Shown here: positions 1 through 13,900 of the stretch, in pieces
Numbering within the stretch: the first letter of the stretch is position 1
Layout: every line of letters begins with the position of its first letter
Assembly: GCA_914767715.1 (NCBI GenBank)
Contig: OU612065.1
Location: 38,998,001-39,062,000, forward strand
Length of the DNA: 64,000 nt
Direction: 5' to 3'
From: Membranipora membranacea
Lineage: Eukaryota > Bryozoa > Gymnolaemata > Cheilostomatida > Membraniporidae
The notes under the pieces: generated by a model
What the model was told of the DNA's origin: nothing
The model's input: only the letters and a program-made list of their open reading frames with translations
Database searches by the model: none
Translations under genes and position numbers: made by a program

Positions 1-91
1 TATCCGACCAACTTATTCTTCTGTAAACATTGACCTTATTACTTTTTGCTGACCAATGTACCTAATGTCTGAGTATTGTTTTTTTTTGCAG

Positions 92-3000
92 CAACTAAAG
101 GAAGGATTTTGGAACTTTGCCTTCTATAAGTTTATATTCATATTTGGAGTTCTGAATGTTCAGTTTATGAATGATGCCTTCATGTGGACTGCCTGGTTCT
201 CTGTGATATGCGCTCTACAACTATTTGCTCAGCTCAGTAAACTAAGATTTGAATATGTAAGTTCAAGATTTCAACTGTAAAAATTTTGAAACATGCCAGA
301 CCCGGTATCTCGATGCTTTGTATATCCCAGCATCAGATTTAGTCAGACACCAGTATGTTTTAAATGTCCATCCAAGATAGTCCTGTTTGACTACTTGATT
401 TTATCTTTCGATCAACAGCCTATTTTTCACCTTGCCTAAGCTGTCAAAAATGCTGTTGCATATTGATAACCCAAGACACCACTTTAGCTAATAAATTGGA
501 TTCAATTTTCTGTTATTTTTGTGATTCAAACTTCATTCGAATATTAGTTGAGCCCTCATCAATGTAACTTATCTTACTTATGTGTGATGTTTATTCTGAT
601 CATACCCACCTGCACATCACTCACTTGGGAGTGGTATATTACTTATTTATATGCCAAAATGCCAATCAGTCAGTTGTCACTGTCACTTCTCTGCCACATA
701 CTAATGAAATTATTTATATGTGTATTTTCAGAAAAATCAGATCAAACTTATGTACGTTGTTGTCTCTTACATCTGGGATGGCTTATTTATACTGATTGCT
801 TATAAACTAGAAAAATCAAATTTTCAATTCTGACAGCTGAAACAATAGACAAAAAAATTTGCCTGTCTTTGTGTACGGGCGGGCGCACTCAGTAGTCTGT
901 ATAGATGTCATGGTAAATAATAACATGACTATAAAGAGAACCTGGATATTCGGCTACTACTATATTAAAATGCTTCTCAATAACATGTATCGACTCTTTA
1001 CTCTATATTACAGCTGTCCTGCTCCCCTGCCACTCCTAAATCACAGCATGTGAAGCTGATATTTCTGCTCATACTGATACTGCTCCTCTCGTTCTGTATG
1101 GTGGCTGTGGCTATAGTTACTGCTCTGTACTCAGACTGGAATATATTCGGATTTATGGTCGCTGAGTGTCTACTGCTCATCATCAGGACTGTCTATGTCA
1201 TTCTAAAGTAAGCCAATCATGATCAATGCACACTCATAGCCTGTGCACCTTAAGGAGTTACGTTCTTGATAGTAGTTTCACCAACTATCAAACCATACTG
1301 GGTCCCATTACCGAGCCTTGATCCAAATGACTTGATCTCTCATGTTCATCCATGAACTGCAGTGGTTATTATGGTTTTTGGTTGTTATTAGGATAGTTTA
1401 AAGAGCTGCTTGCTGAGCTGAGCAGACCACAATCAACAAGATGTAATCCTCCACTTTGGTTGTTGAGTTTTAGACCTTTGATCACTATGTGCTGGGGAAT
1501 TTTACTCCACTGTGAAACTATTTATCTTCTTTAATATGCAACTTTATAAGGCCTAGTGATGAGTGGTAAGCTTGTTCAGACTTTGACTGGCATTGTTTAC
1601 AAATTGCATAAAATATCTCAGTAAATTGGTTTAACAGAGTTTCTTGAGAGTGCAGTATAGGGTCATAGTTTGATGTCCTTGAAATTCTTGTGGTTTCAAT
1701 TCTCATGACCGAATAAACTTACAACAAGGACAACAAACTTGAAGTTTTTAATCTTGACAAGGTTTGTGACATTATTACTATTATGCAGATATACAATATA
1801 CTTGGTGGATATAAATCATGATGGTTTATGGGAGACTAGAGGTAGTCTATCATACTACACTGACCTTGTGTGTGAACTCTTAGTACTGGTCATCGACCTT
1901 CTACACTACATACACATGGTGGTAAGCTCATACTATGTGTATATCTGGTGCTCATGCCGCGTGTCCAACATACGCAATGCCTGCATAAGTGAGCTGACAA
2001 TTTCTCTCAATGTATGGTAGCCTGTTGTAATTGGTGTAAATTATGAATATTATTTATTCACATTAATTATTTAGCGGAATGTTATTTCCAAAGATATTTA
2101 TATTATATAGTTTACAATTATCCGTTATCTATCAATATAATATTATAATGCATACTGAAATCATAATAAAATGTTTTAATTATGATATCATGTTGCACTA
2201 TTCTGCATCACATTATTGTACAGCCCTACACTGCGTGCCCCTCTTTGTTAGCTTTGGCTGCAGATTCAGATTTTTCCCAGATCTTGAATTCTCCAGAAGA
2301 GTCATCTGCGATCACCAATACTTGATGTTGGCAGAAAGAGACAGACCTGGGAAATTTCAGATGACTGAGCTGTGGTCCAAGCATTACATTTCTCAGACCT
2401 GATAAAAAAATGAACAAGATATTATTGTTTACAGATATGGAGTAACATCTTCCTGAGCATGGCGAGTATAGTTATATGGATGCAGGTGAGATTCCTGTTC
2501 ATTGAGATACAGAAGAGAGTAGCCCGACATCGTAACTACCTGAAGGTGGTGAGGAGTATGGAGGCTAGATTCAGTGTGGCCTCAGAGGAGGATATCCGGC
2601 TGTATGACGATAACTGTGCTATATGCTGGGACAGGATGCAGGTTGCAAGGAAACTGCCGTGTGGTCATCTCTTCCACAAGTTAGTTTACTATATGTACTA
2701 AATGGGTCTACTTTTCTGTTAGGTTTAGAGTTTTGTGAAATCTCGACTAAAGTAGGCATGGTTATTACAGTGCAGGATGGGGTTGGATAGGGCACAACAT
2801 GTATGGAAAAGAGTAGGGGTATTGGATAAGCCTCGGGAAGCAAAATCAATGCGTGCTCAATATAATTCACCAAGTTGCAAATCCCATTACTTCACATGGA
2901 TCGGAAAATATGTTATTTGCTCTCAGTTTTCTTACTGTCTTATTCTCCTGTTATGACCAGCTCTTGTCTGCGCTCATGGCTGGCTCAGGACGTATCGTGT

Positions 3001-5012
3001 CCGACGTGTAGAGTTAGTCTTAGTGAGGATAAGCCTGAAACAGACTCAGAGAACGTCGACCAGGAGCTAGAAGTACCTCCGGTCATGAACATGGACGGAG
3101 ATGGTAACCTGGTAAGGCGCAGGAACGCTGGGCGACCTCCACGACCTGATCCCAGGAATATGAACAGAACAACTAACTTCTTCCATTTTGATGGTAAGTC
3201 AGCCATCTATATTCTTCTTGATTAAAGTCACTGATCTATAATGTTTTGTGTCGCAACGCTAAATGATAAAGGTACTGTCCAGTATAGATATTGAATTATA
3301 CATGTTTGTACATGTTTGTGACACTTGGAAGTTTTACTGCTGAATGTTATTCATGGCCATTTATATTGGAAATTCCAAGACTCTACATTGATTATGACTT
3401 TTTCCCCTCCGGGGGGGGGGGGCAAAGTCTGGGGGGCTCAGACTAATTATGACTCGATGTTTACATCTTTATTGGCTGCCTAGTCTGTATCAATGGACAA
3501 AATATTTTCAGAGCCAAAAAGTCAAAATTCCATTGTCTGATATCACGTATACCATAGAGGAGTAAAGAACTCACAGCAGGAGAAATTCACTGTTTCCCAC
3601 TAAATTGAAATGGTGATTTAATAGCTAGCTCACACTCCAGTTTTAGCTAATAAAAATTTTGTGTTACCTAACATTAAATCACCTCCAGATAAGCTAAACA
3701 AGACTCTAATTTTAATATTTCCTATATTCTAACAGCTTCACGGTATATCAGCTGGTTACCCAGTTTTTCTGTTGAGGTGACACACATGCAGATGAATAAT
3801 GTGGCTAATGTAGCAAGAGAACCTACGCAACTCGATAATATGGTAGGCCAATTTCTTATTTGAGTTGCAGAGTAATGTCAAATCTTTGCCCTTTTTGTCT
3901 TACAATGTTTACGTTGGCCATTTGCAGAGCCAAAATCTCCCAATTTTCACCTTGATGAAGTTATTCAACACGTAGAGGGCTCCCATGCGCAGACTAAGAA
4001 GATATTTTTTACATATCTTGACAGCTTTTTTTAATCATATCAACACAATCTCTTTATGGAGTTAGTGATGCTTTATCATCAGAGTTATATTGGTGTTGGA
4101 AGTTTATTGTTTCATTTCATATTTTAGGCAAGAGAAGTTCAGACCGTCTTTCCAAGCATCGAACTTACCTCTATAATAGAAGATCTACGAAATACTCATT
4201 CAGTTGAGATCACTATAAATAATATACTAGAGGGCAGACTAGTTATACTGGTGAGTAAGATAAATGCTTAAAGCCCTGTTGGAATAAAGAATGCGTTTTG
4301 TTTTTATTTGCTCTTTATATCCATTTCCGATGATTTAAGACTGTATAATGTTTGTTTCTGAATTGATCATACGACCACTCTTGATGGATTTTTTTTATGT
4401 CATGTTTGTTTTGCACTCTGTAATACAACTGTAATAAAGATATTGCCTGTTTTTTTTCACTCCTAAATCTAACAACCTATCAATATCTTTACAGGGTAAC
4501 ACAAATCCTAGAGACTCAGACAGCAGCTCAGAGAGTAGTGGTGATACTGCAGACAGTGCACCGCCTCTATATGACAGTAACAGCAGTCAGGAGTCTGAGC
4601 CTGACGACCAAGAACCCGCAGCAAATACCACAATAAAAAAGTATGTGTGATCAGTATGATATATCACTAGACAAAGACTTACCGTATGTATGTCTTTTGT
4701 CTCATACTTTAGGTTCCTGCACATGAGACAGTTTGCAGTTATATTAATTTGAAGTGATGTCTTGAATTTTCTATGTCGAGAGGGGGTAATTCCATGTATA
4801 GACAAACTGATGCATATTGTATGATGATGGAATATTTCTAGTTCGATCAGCGCAGATGTAGTTCAGGATACAACTAGCAAAATTTTGAAATCTATGATCA
4901 TAATTTCCTTGTAATTTTTAGTAGATATAGTGGGGCATCCGAGGCTGAAGCATCAATACCTGCAGCTTCTTCAAGTATGACAACACAACAGGAAACAGAT
5001 AAAAATAAGTAA
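92..5012 (+). CDS. AMFR: AMFR/gp78-like ER membrane RING E3 ubiquitin ligase (5' partial, 9 exons)
   Basis: Exons: 92-256, 1014-1207, 1789-1921, 2435-2679, 2961-3193, 3736-3842, 4128-4250, 4495-4640 and 4922-5012. All have GT-AG borders and compatible phases, giving 478 residues to a TAA. The amino-terminal exon or exons lie before the window. Order: hydrophobic segments (motif FWNFAFYKFIFIFGVLNVQ, then KLIFLLILILLLSFCMVAV, then the VDINHDG loop); RING-H2 across exons 4-5 (CAICWD, LPCGHLFH, SCLRSW, SCPTCR); FFHFDG; a CUE-type ubiquitin-binding domain in exon 7 (VFPSIELTSIIEDL, ILEGR); and an acidic Ser-rich tail. Family knowledge: gp78 ubiquitinates ER-associated degradation substrates together with UBE2G2 and p97/VCP. 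Oddity: the model ends soon after CUE, so the UBE2G2-binding and p97-binding C-terminal segments of vertebrate gp78 are not seen. The final codons AAG TAA contain a possible GTAAAC donor, so a further exon cannot be excluded. Identity is near certain; the 3' end is less so. Confidence 0.93.
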
Positions 5013-6069
5013 ACCTACCAAGTTCAATGCCAAACTATGAACTGATGTGAACATATCTAGATATGTTTATGCCCAAGACATTAATTCCGTAAATAACACA
5101 CACACATTATTTTTGCCATTATTGCTGATTTGCTGCGGTGATTATTAGAATTGCAATGTAATAATTATTTTTCCTGGACGCTCAATCGGATTATCAAGAT
5201 TCAAAGTCTGCAGAAAACGGTCATCACTGGCTTAACATTTGCTTTACACTGCAGTATTTTATTTTAGAGGCCGGTGAATTTTATATCCCTCATTTTATGT
5301 ATCATAATGGTATGCTTTGCAGAGGAATAAACTCTGAAATCATGGTTTCATTGAAAGCAGAAGCTTTTATTTCTAAAGTTGTCTATAAGTGTAATAATAA
5401 TAATGAACTAATTTACAAATCAGGTAGCATGGTGCCGTCCCAACTCTCCTGCAAGTGTTTTGTACAATAAGACTAGCGATAGTATAGGCAATCAGGATCT
5501 AAAACAGAAAGAAGAGGTTGTCCGTATAATCTGTGAGTTGCAGTCCAGTGGTGTCCCATGCAATAGTAATTAAGTGTTCTACATGTCTATTATGCACTCA
5601 AACACCAATTAAGGCCCAGGCACAATTGAAAAGGATTTTATGATTATCAGTTCTAATAATTTTCGAATGCTAGACATGTGGCGTCATGTTGGTACAGGCA
5701 GCAGAACTCCCATCATTCAAGGGAACTGGATTGGACTTGGATAGGTTAAATCCAGAAAGGCAGTCCAGCTAATTAAAGTCCAAGGCTGAGAGATTGTAGA
5801 ATTGTCATAACATTTTACAGCGCCATTAAGCTTTCTTCAAATTCCGTTTGGCCTAATACTACACAAAACAATTCATCAACTCAAGGTTTCATGCATTGCA
5901 GAATTACCCATGCAAAATTCTCAGTCTTGCAGATGCTTCATGTTTGCAATTGGATTACATTTATATTCCCTGGCTGCACGGGATCATATGTAGGCCTACG
6001 TACAAAAGTGGCTTGCATAAATAATGACAACAGAGTACTCACCGGATTGTTATTCACTTGTTCATATGC
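5013..6069. other. Convergent 3' region of AMFR (+) and DAD1 (-)
   Basis: No protein is recognised here. A plus-strand AATAAA at 5326-5331 (GGAATAAACTC) could end the AMFR transcript about 315 bp after its stop. A minus-strand AATAAA (TTTATT at 5366-5371) could end DAD1. The two predicted 3' ends would almost touch. The short frame at 5891-6100 runs antisense into DAD1 exon 2 and is taken as a shadow. Confidence 0.5.
5326..5331 (+). terminator. Candidate polyadenylation signal for AMFR
   Basis: This is a canonical AATAAA hexamer downstream of the AMFR stop codon and before the DAD1 exons. The assignment rests on position only. Confidence 0.4.
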
Positions 6070-6891
6070 TCAACCAATGAAGTTCATGACCACCAGGTGA
6101 AGTACCACATGTGCAAATATGAAGTCACCAAATGCCCGCTCTGGACTGATAGAGGCGAAGTCAATTTTATTTTCTGGGTTAGATTGTACTCGCAGACATA
6201 CTGAAATGAAAATGCACGATACATTTTGTAGTGAGTATCTCAATAACAGGCTTAAATTATTTTGAATTTGTCACATACATTATTATTGCGCTCGCTAACT
6301 CCAACGTCTGTGAGAAGAGCATGGATGGAGTAAAATCAAGAAGTGATCAAGCTTTTTGTTTTCAATCCGTAATAACTTTTGGGGCATTTACAGCTTTAGA
6401 AATTCTAGAAGATGCTCTATTAACTATGGTTCTTAATACAGTTGAAAAGGTTAATTCACTTTTACTCACACAGGACAGCTCTAATTAAGGTGTAATAACT
6501 CCTTGCTCTAATAAACTCAGAGCAGGGAGGAGGTTGATTGATATGAAAGTCAGGGAGGGTGGACTCAAGGAAGGGATAATAATCCCACCCTCCTATGAAA
6601 AATAACAAGGGATGCATGACATTTTTAAAGCAAATAAAAGTCTAATTCAGATTGATACTGCTTACAGAAAGTCTTACCTCCTAGTATGAAAGATCCCACA
6701 CAGGACACAAATCCTGCCAGGAATGAATTGAATGGGAATGTGCCCACCAGGCAGCAGTATACAAACTGAATGATTCCAGTTAGCAGGATGTACAATAGAT
6801 AAGAATCCACAATTTTCAACCTATTTGGGGTTGAAGACATGTAAGTACCGTAGAACTTTGTAACCACACCTATCAATGATTCATTGGCCAT
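6070..6891 (-). CDS. DAD1: DAD1, oligosaccharyltransferase subunit
   Basis: Two exons on the minus strand, 6891-6678 and 6200-6070, joined in phase 1 (GGAG|GTAAGA to TTTCAG|TATGT), give 114 residues. Vertebrate DAD1 has 113. Clear family blocks: LSSTP-like [40 protein letters not shown], then [22 protein letters not shown] and a C-terminus of [15 protein letters not shown]1 is a small membrane subunit of the ER oligosaccharyltransferase that transfers glycan to asparagine in nascent proteins. The three hydrophobic segments and the full-length C-terminus are intact, with no stops or shifts. The start is the first ATG, followed by A-N-E-S. The gene is head-to-head with the zinc-finger gene (spacer about 260 bp to that gene's first donor) and tail-to-tail with AMFR. 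Confidence 0.97.
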
Positions 6892-7153
6892 TTTGAAGTT
6901 TTTAAAGTTGATGTGGCTAGCCCAAATGAAAAATCCAAACTTTTTTCTTCTATTTGTCCAACCGGAACCGGTTATTGCGACTCCTGGTGATATGATACTT
7001 GGTCCAATCAGAATAATCTTTACAAAGCTAATTGCCCAATCACTTCAAACTGTACCACGTGACACTTTCTGGCGTAAAAACGGTCACGTGATAGCAGCAC
7101 GCCATGTTCCAGATGGAGCTGGGCAACATGTACACATTTGCTGACTTTGGATG
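6892..7153. promoter_or_regulatory. Shared DAD1 / ZNF507-like bidirectional promoter with two CACGTG boxes
   Basis: This spacer lies between the DAD1 start codon and a strong splice donor (TGGATG|GTGAGT at 7154) that probably ends the non-coding first exon of the plus-strand zinc-finger gene. It holds two perfect CACGTG palindromes, 7056-7061 and 7085-7090, 29 bp apart. The second is in GTCACGTGAT, which fits the extended E-box bound by USF or MiT/TFE factors. No TATA box is evident. Seen: the motifs. Inferred: shared promoter use. Confidence 0.55.
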
Positions 7154-7937
7154 GTGAGTATAAGATGTTTAACCAAGATAGGTTAATTTTGTAGGTGATA
7201 AGTTATGACATAACATGTTGTCATATCTACCAATTCATAGGTCAGTTCTAAAAATCTATACTTAATGAAATATTTATTAAAACATGCAAAGGTGTACTGT
7301 AGGGACAGTAGCCCTCCTGTTAGTGTTATCATCATCATCTTGACACACACATGACATAGGTTAACCCTCCATGCTGTTGCTCAGACAATATAATTACTAT
7401 CATTACATTACATTATAATAGTCTCACTTAGTTATTGCCTCTGCCACCAGATCATATCTTACTGATCAGTGATGACATTACCATAACTAGTTGAGAAGAT
7501 ACAGCTCCATCATTGTTGTGAATTTACACTAATTGTTGAAACATTTTTTTTATATTTTATTGAAACATGTGGCTGTGGTCCTATGTATATATATATATGT
7601 GAACCCTATATATTTATCTATTATTAAATATAGTTTATTGAGTCCTTCATTAGTGCAGTAAACTGTTCACCGGAGGACAAGTTTCTCATAAAGTTTGGCA
7701 CCTAAGTTTAAGGCTAACTTGAGCACACACCCTCGTTACTCTAGTCTATAATATAGACTTACACCTCCTAAGTCATCCCCAAACTTGTTGATCTAAGCTC
7801 TAGCTAACATTTCACTAAGTTAGAATATATGGCAGCCATGAATATTTAGGAGGCACCTGCCTGGTGATGGTTCTTTAGGCTATTTCGGTTTTTTTCAGAT
7901 GATGCTAGACTGAAATTGATAATCGTAGATCTGCAAC
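7154..7937 (+). other. Predicted first intron and 5' UTR of the ZNF507-like gene
   Basis: A GTGAGT donor at 7154 pairs with a pyrimidine-rich acceptor ending at 7898 (TTTTTTTCAG). Exon 2 would then begin at 7899, with 39 bases of untranslated leader before the ATG at 7938. The intron has a short TA run near 7583-7600 and no recognised gene. Confidence 0.5.
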
Positions 7938-10900
7938 ATGTCTCTGTCAGCTCAGACAGTACAAGAATCTCAACTCACCCTTCAGGAGGATATAACAACT
8001 ATAGCTGTCATGGAACCGCCATCTTCGGCCATGACAACACTGCACTGCCCTCATTGTCATTACTCGTCATCTAACAAACATTATCTCCGACAACATATAG
8101 ATCTGGTTCATACAACTGAGAGACCATTCAAGTGTCCATTCTGTGATTATGCTGGCAAGCGAAGTCATTCACTCAAAGAGCATTTGATAGTACATAGTGA
8201 TGAGAGACCCTATCAGTGTACTCAGTGTAACGCCAAGTTTAGAAAAAAAGGACATCTGACTAATCATTATCGTATGCATTCTGAAGCACAGTCGATGGTT
8301 ATTTGTACCATTTGCAGTTCATCTGAATTCAGTTGTCGGGATGACCTTTATACCCATTTGCGGACAGTACATGCGGATAAAACTGATACGGAAGTATTTT
8401 GTTGTAACAGATGTTCATATGCTACCACAGTAAAGGGAAATCTACATGTTCATGAAATGGCTCATCCTGACTATCGGAATATAGTACAGATGAAACCAAA
8501 GTTGCCTCCTTCTGCTAATATCATCCTCAAATGTTCTGAGTGTGGATTTGAGACAAACCAGAGAAAGGTTTTAGAGCAGCATGTAGTTGATAAGCACTTG
8601 GAAGGAGTTGTAATGAAGGTAAACAAATTATTCATTTATCCCACAATTATGAAACCGATCCAGTCTTTAACGGAGTCTCTGACCTTAGTTTGGTAAACTT
8701 ATGTGTATAACTTATACTACTGCAACAATTTGCTGACACAAATTGATGTGGTAAACATGGTCATGATACAGGCATTTTTACTGCTTGATGAGTATTCATG
8801 ACTCCACTATACTCAGCATATCAATTACTGGTAAAGCAAGCATTGAACCTCAAGCCGTCATGACTCCTCACTTTTTCTGAGCCCTAATGGCGTTTGGGTT
8901 CAAAGTGGATTAAGCGGATGCTTTTTAATGATCAGGTACATACTCATTGATAGTCTAGTCTTTCATTTCTTCTTCTATTCAATTTCCAGCTTGATTCAAC
9001 CGCTGGAAAGTCAGAGGCAGCAGCCAAGACAGTACAGCATGCTTGCCCTCGGCCATCCTCATTACCACAATTAGTTCAGCATACGATCGCGGTAATGTCA
9101 CCTCAGTCATCATCCTCCTCACCGCTTCAAACTCCGTCAACTAAGTCAGGAGCGTCACCAGTCCCATCACCACTACATCATGTGCCCATCGTCAATCTGA
9201 AACAGGCGCCTACTACTAAGCAGTATAAGTGTACAGAGTGTGGGCTGATTGACACAGACCAGCAGAGACTCGCTGAACACATGCTCCTTCATATGGATAA
9301 ATTCAAACATACAGTAGTGAAAAACCAGGGAATTGTAGGCCAGTACAAATGTTCGTTATGTGAATATTATACCGATACACAGCGTACATTGAAAGCGCAC
9401 ATGTGGAAGCATTCAGGTCATCAGGGTCTACAATACCCTACATTTCAGAATGGGCCTCTCAGCATATACGATGGCACACCCTTAGCAGCTAAGAACTTTG
9501 TCAATGTCATCAAACCACCGATAGGTTCTGTAACAAATGTCCTAGATTTTGAAACGGGTAAAATCCTTCATGAAAACAATAGCAAGAAATCTGGGTCAAA
9601 AATGCTAAACAGCCATAACAACAATGGTAACAATATGCCCGTGTCTCAGACAGCAGCCAGTAGACAATCACCGCTCTGTCCCCCGCGTGTCATAGTGCAG
9701 ACAATCGCACAAGCTGACAATATTGGCTCAGCCATTTATCAGCGCACCATGAGCTCCCAGGAACACAACTCTTCTGTATCTGATGAGGAAACTACTACAG
9801 CATATCATCCTGCAGCCACCAAAGCATCGGCGAATGATCCTCTGCAGGTGATGACAGCAGTGTGTGAGACCGTGGAAAGACAGCCAACCACTATGGAGCA
9901 GGAGGGAAATGATGGCTATAGTGCCACTGAGAAAACAGCTGCCACGCTCCTGAGTCTGCTTCGGCAAGGTAAGACACCAGAAATCACTGTTAAAATTTAT
10001 ACACTGAGACTAAAAATATTATAGAAAAAAAAAAGATTTATAACTTTTGAAAAATAAAACATGGATAACCTGACATCTTCACCAAACAGGGCTACAAATA
10101 ACCATATCTCTCATGGGAAATTTCATTAATCTCACACCGGTTAAATTTCCAGTACCAAGTACCTGTCTATGATATCGTCAGTATGCATTTAAGAAATCAA
10201 ACGCATGGCTCACTACTAGCTGCTTATAATATCTGATAGATTGACCTGTGCTTCATATAGACTCATTATGTAATCTAATATTTACTCTACACACATTCCT
10301 ACACTGGTTTTGGCTGAAGGTCATTGGCTGACTCCAGGGTTATGTGAATATTAAAAAGACATCAGCGCATGCTTACTGCAGTACTGTAGTCATTGGTACT
10401 GTACTGCTGTGACCTGTTAAATCACTGAATAATGTGTAGCCCACAGCATAACAACTGGGTCTCTTTATCAATGAAAATACCTTGCAGTATTGAGCTCATT
10501 GTTTCTTTGATGTAGTTACCCCTTAGTTCATGTTTCAAGCTTTGTTCTATAGCAAGGGTTTTTTACAAACTAAACAGATTACTCATAACCTGCATAACTA
10601 CTCAGTAGAAACATACATTGTATAGTAAGTTAGGTAACATGCACTGTTTTCCTTTTGATGCCCCTTTGTTCCTTGATATCCCACAATAGCATTGTTATAT
10701 GTTCTTTAGGTCCCAACATAAATCCTGCCTGCGCAGTGGTGTTTGAGACAGTCGGTGAGGATGGGGCACCTGTTAGTAAGAGAGCAGCTGTCGACTTAGA
10801 AGTGGCAGGTGAGGAAGTTATAATCAATGATGGCCAGGAGAGTTCTGACAGCGGACAGGCCAGTGACGACACTACTGCTGCTGATAACTCCTCAGTAACT

Positions 10901-13900
10901 GAGACAGCAAGTTCTCTCACAGGAACCAGCAATCTCAGTGATAAACCTAAACAAGGTGAGTCCTGTAATGTGTTACTCAATGGGTTAACATGTATGATTT
11001 CTACTTTGATGTGATAACTGTAGATGTGTGAAGGGTTACCGGGATACCGGGATTTGCAGTTGAGCTGTGCTCCCATTGTACGTTTCATATTCACATTTTT
11101 AGTAGTAGCTCATCCAGCCATGTCCATGGTCTCATCGTTTTTTCTTCAGTTGAGGTAACGATGTTAAACATGACCACCTGAGAAAGTTGATACCATTATT
11201 TGATAGTTTCATCATCGTTCATGTGATGACTTTCTGATGACAGGGATATGCAGTTCTTTACTCGCTGTCATCGAGCAACTTCGTGAAAGGCAAGCTGAAG
11301 ATGGGAAAATCCTATTCCCTAAGGGCAAAAGAAGAAAGCGAAAAAGGAATGCTAAGGTACCTATTACGCATCAATTTGAGCCGACTAATGATAGTTAACG
11401 CATACTTGTCACCAATGGCATTGTTTGCTATTTCAGATATAGTGCAGTAACTGTGGAATGTCATTCTGATTGCCTTGACAGTCAAATTGATATAAGTCTG
11501 GTCAAGAAAGTTTTTGGCAACTGTTATCATGTGTCTACGGGTAGGAAGGAAGTCTGACAGCTTGTAACAATTACAGTAGCGCCAATTAACAGTACAGCAG
11601 CTCCTATCGTAGCATTAACAGAAGTACTAAAATCCTTTGTTATTATTAGATTTATCTTGGTGGGGCTGAACGTATTCCGTTGTTCAATTTTAGGATGACT
11701 TTGAAGTTACTATGAGTGAGTTTAAAGATGTGGAGGGTGCGATTTCTAACATAGGAATAGCCTACAGATGTAAGCCATGTCAGTTTGATACAGAGAGTGC
11801 TACTGAAATAACCGAACATATCCAACAACACAGGGTAAGGACAATGGTCGCGGGTATTTCATATCCCCCTTTTTTGGTTCTTTTATTATTACACATAGTG
11901 TTGTAATGGTTTGGTAATAACTGCTCATAACCAATATTTCTAACAGTTTTCAGGATGCTTAAAATATTCCACTACCTGGACCTTAGCTATGCGTTTTCCT
12001 TGTAATAATGCAATAAACAGTGTTGCTAGTATTATCATGTGCACCGCGTGGTGAGTATGCAGTTTGGTCCATTATAACGCATAAACTAAGTTTTGAGCTA
12101 TTTCAGGAATGACCAACCCAACCATGAATCATTGTGTCCTATTAAATATAATGTCAGTCACCTCAGACTTTGTTGTCTAAGAAAATGAGGAAATATATTT
12201 TTAAATGAATTAGATGTTATTTTAAGCGCAATCAATGCAAGTTTACCTCAACTTATCAATCAATATCTTTACACTTATCATCAGATTATAGTACTCAGTG
12301 AATCACTGGGCTACGCCTGACGTCATATATGCTCATTATGCAATCCTGTCTGCGTACTATTGATAATATTCAGTATTTATGATCATGACTAACATTGCAA
12401 ATACTTAAGCCCAGCTTTACTTTTCACACCCGTTTTCACCTCGGTCCCCAGTGTACACACAGAGTGTTCACACATACAGGGTAAGGTATGACGTATATGA
12501 CGTGATTTTGTTATCTTTATTACAGGATATGGGTAAAGTAGTAGATGAATCTTATGGTGGGATAGCTTCTATGGTTAGAGTAACATTTAACTGTAAGGCG
12601 TGTAGCTTCACAACGCTATCAAGTAAAGATATGAGGAAACACCTCTTGACCCATCAGGTATGTAACAGCTCATTAATATGGAGCATGATACACCAAGCGC
12701 TGTTGTATAAACTTCTCTATATTAAATACATAATATTATTTATAGTAAATACATAATATAATTGTTTGGCCAAATATATCTGTGAGTAATCACAAGGGAA
12801 GGATAATATGATGTTGAAGGGAGAAGTTACTCACATCAATTAATTGTGGTCTGAATTTGTCACTACTGGTAAGATAAAGGCCTGGATAAAATACCAAATT
12901 GTTTTGTCAGAGATAGGCAGTCTTCTTTTATCTACACAATATCAGCTAGCGTGGTTCTAAGTGCATGGACTTGCTTCAGCCAATATTTGATTGGCCTGAT
13001 GTCGCATCATTATAAAACTGGTTGACAACTTCTCCATGTTATTTCGAGTTCTCGCTTCAACAAGTACAAAGTCACAATAGTTCCACGCATGGCCTCACTA
13101 TCTCTCCATTGCATAATTATACATTCTTTACATATTTTTCCAGTCTGTTGAAGATATGGATGTTTCACCAGATGACTTCAATCTCTACACCCCTGACTCA
13201 CTCATACCACACTATGTGTCTGCTGGTACCATATTCAGATGTAGACTATGTCACTACAGATCATCGGCTAACTTAATGAAACAACACATGAAGATGCACA
13301 AGGTATGGACTCCCAAAACCCGCATTCATGTATTGGGTTGTGATATATAAATATAGCACCAAGCAACCCAGTTTTATATGGAATAGTGTTGTAAGTGTGA
13401 TTGCTTACTTGGCACTGATTGAGGTAGGGTCCGTTCAAAGTCGTATCTAGTCAGCAATAACCCCATCCCTATGACATATTATCCCTATAAGATAATGTAA
13501 TAATACGATACATACTGGACTTTGTAACCTGTGTCTATATTACAGAGTAAGAAACCTCATGAGTGTTCTCTCTGTGATTATGTGGCTGACGGAGCGACAG
13601 CATTACAGGATCATATGATACAACATTGTAAGCTGAGGCAGTTCCAGTGTAAACACTGCCCGGCTGTCTTCAACTACAAGAGTCAGCTCAGGGCTCATAC
13701 CAGGTACACTATTTATACTCTGTTTGTTCAGCTCCTTGTGACGGATTTTATAGTTTGAATGAAATGTTCAATATCTGTCCTGGCTGGCAGTTGCATTTAT
13801 TAGCGACCACAGCCCTCCCTGGTTGTGCGGTGGCTGATAATGGAACATCAGTACCATAAACATATAAATAAATAAATATAGAATATTTATAAGTTTATGA

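Noticed and set aside
8990-10024. Zinc-finger frame continuing past 9968 to a stop at 10024
   Set aside because: A good donor at 9969 (GTAAGA) and a matching in-phase acceptor at 10709 show the tail is intron.
10630-11094. 154-codon minus-strand frame
   Set aside because: It is antisense to zinc-finger exon 10710-10955, which has splice sites and a sense frame.
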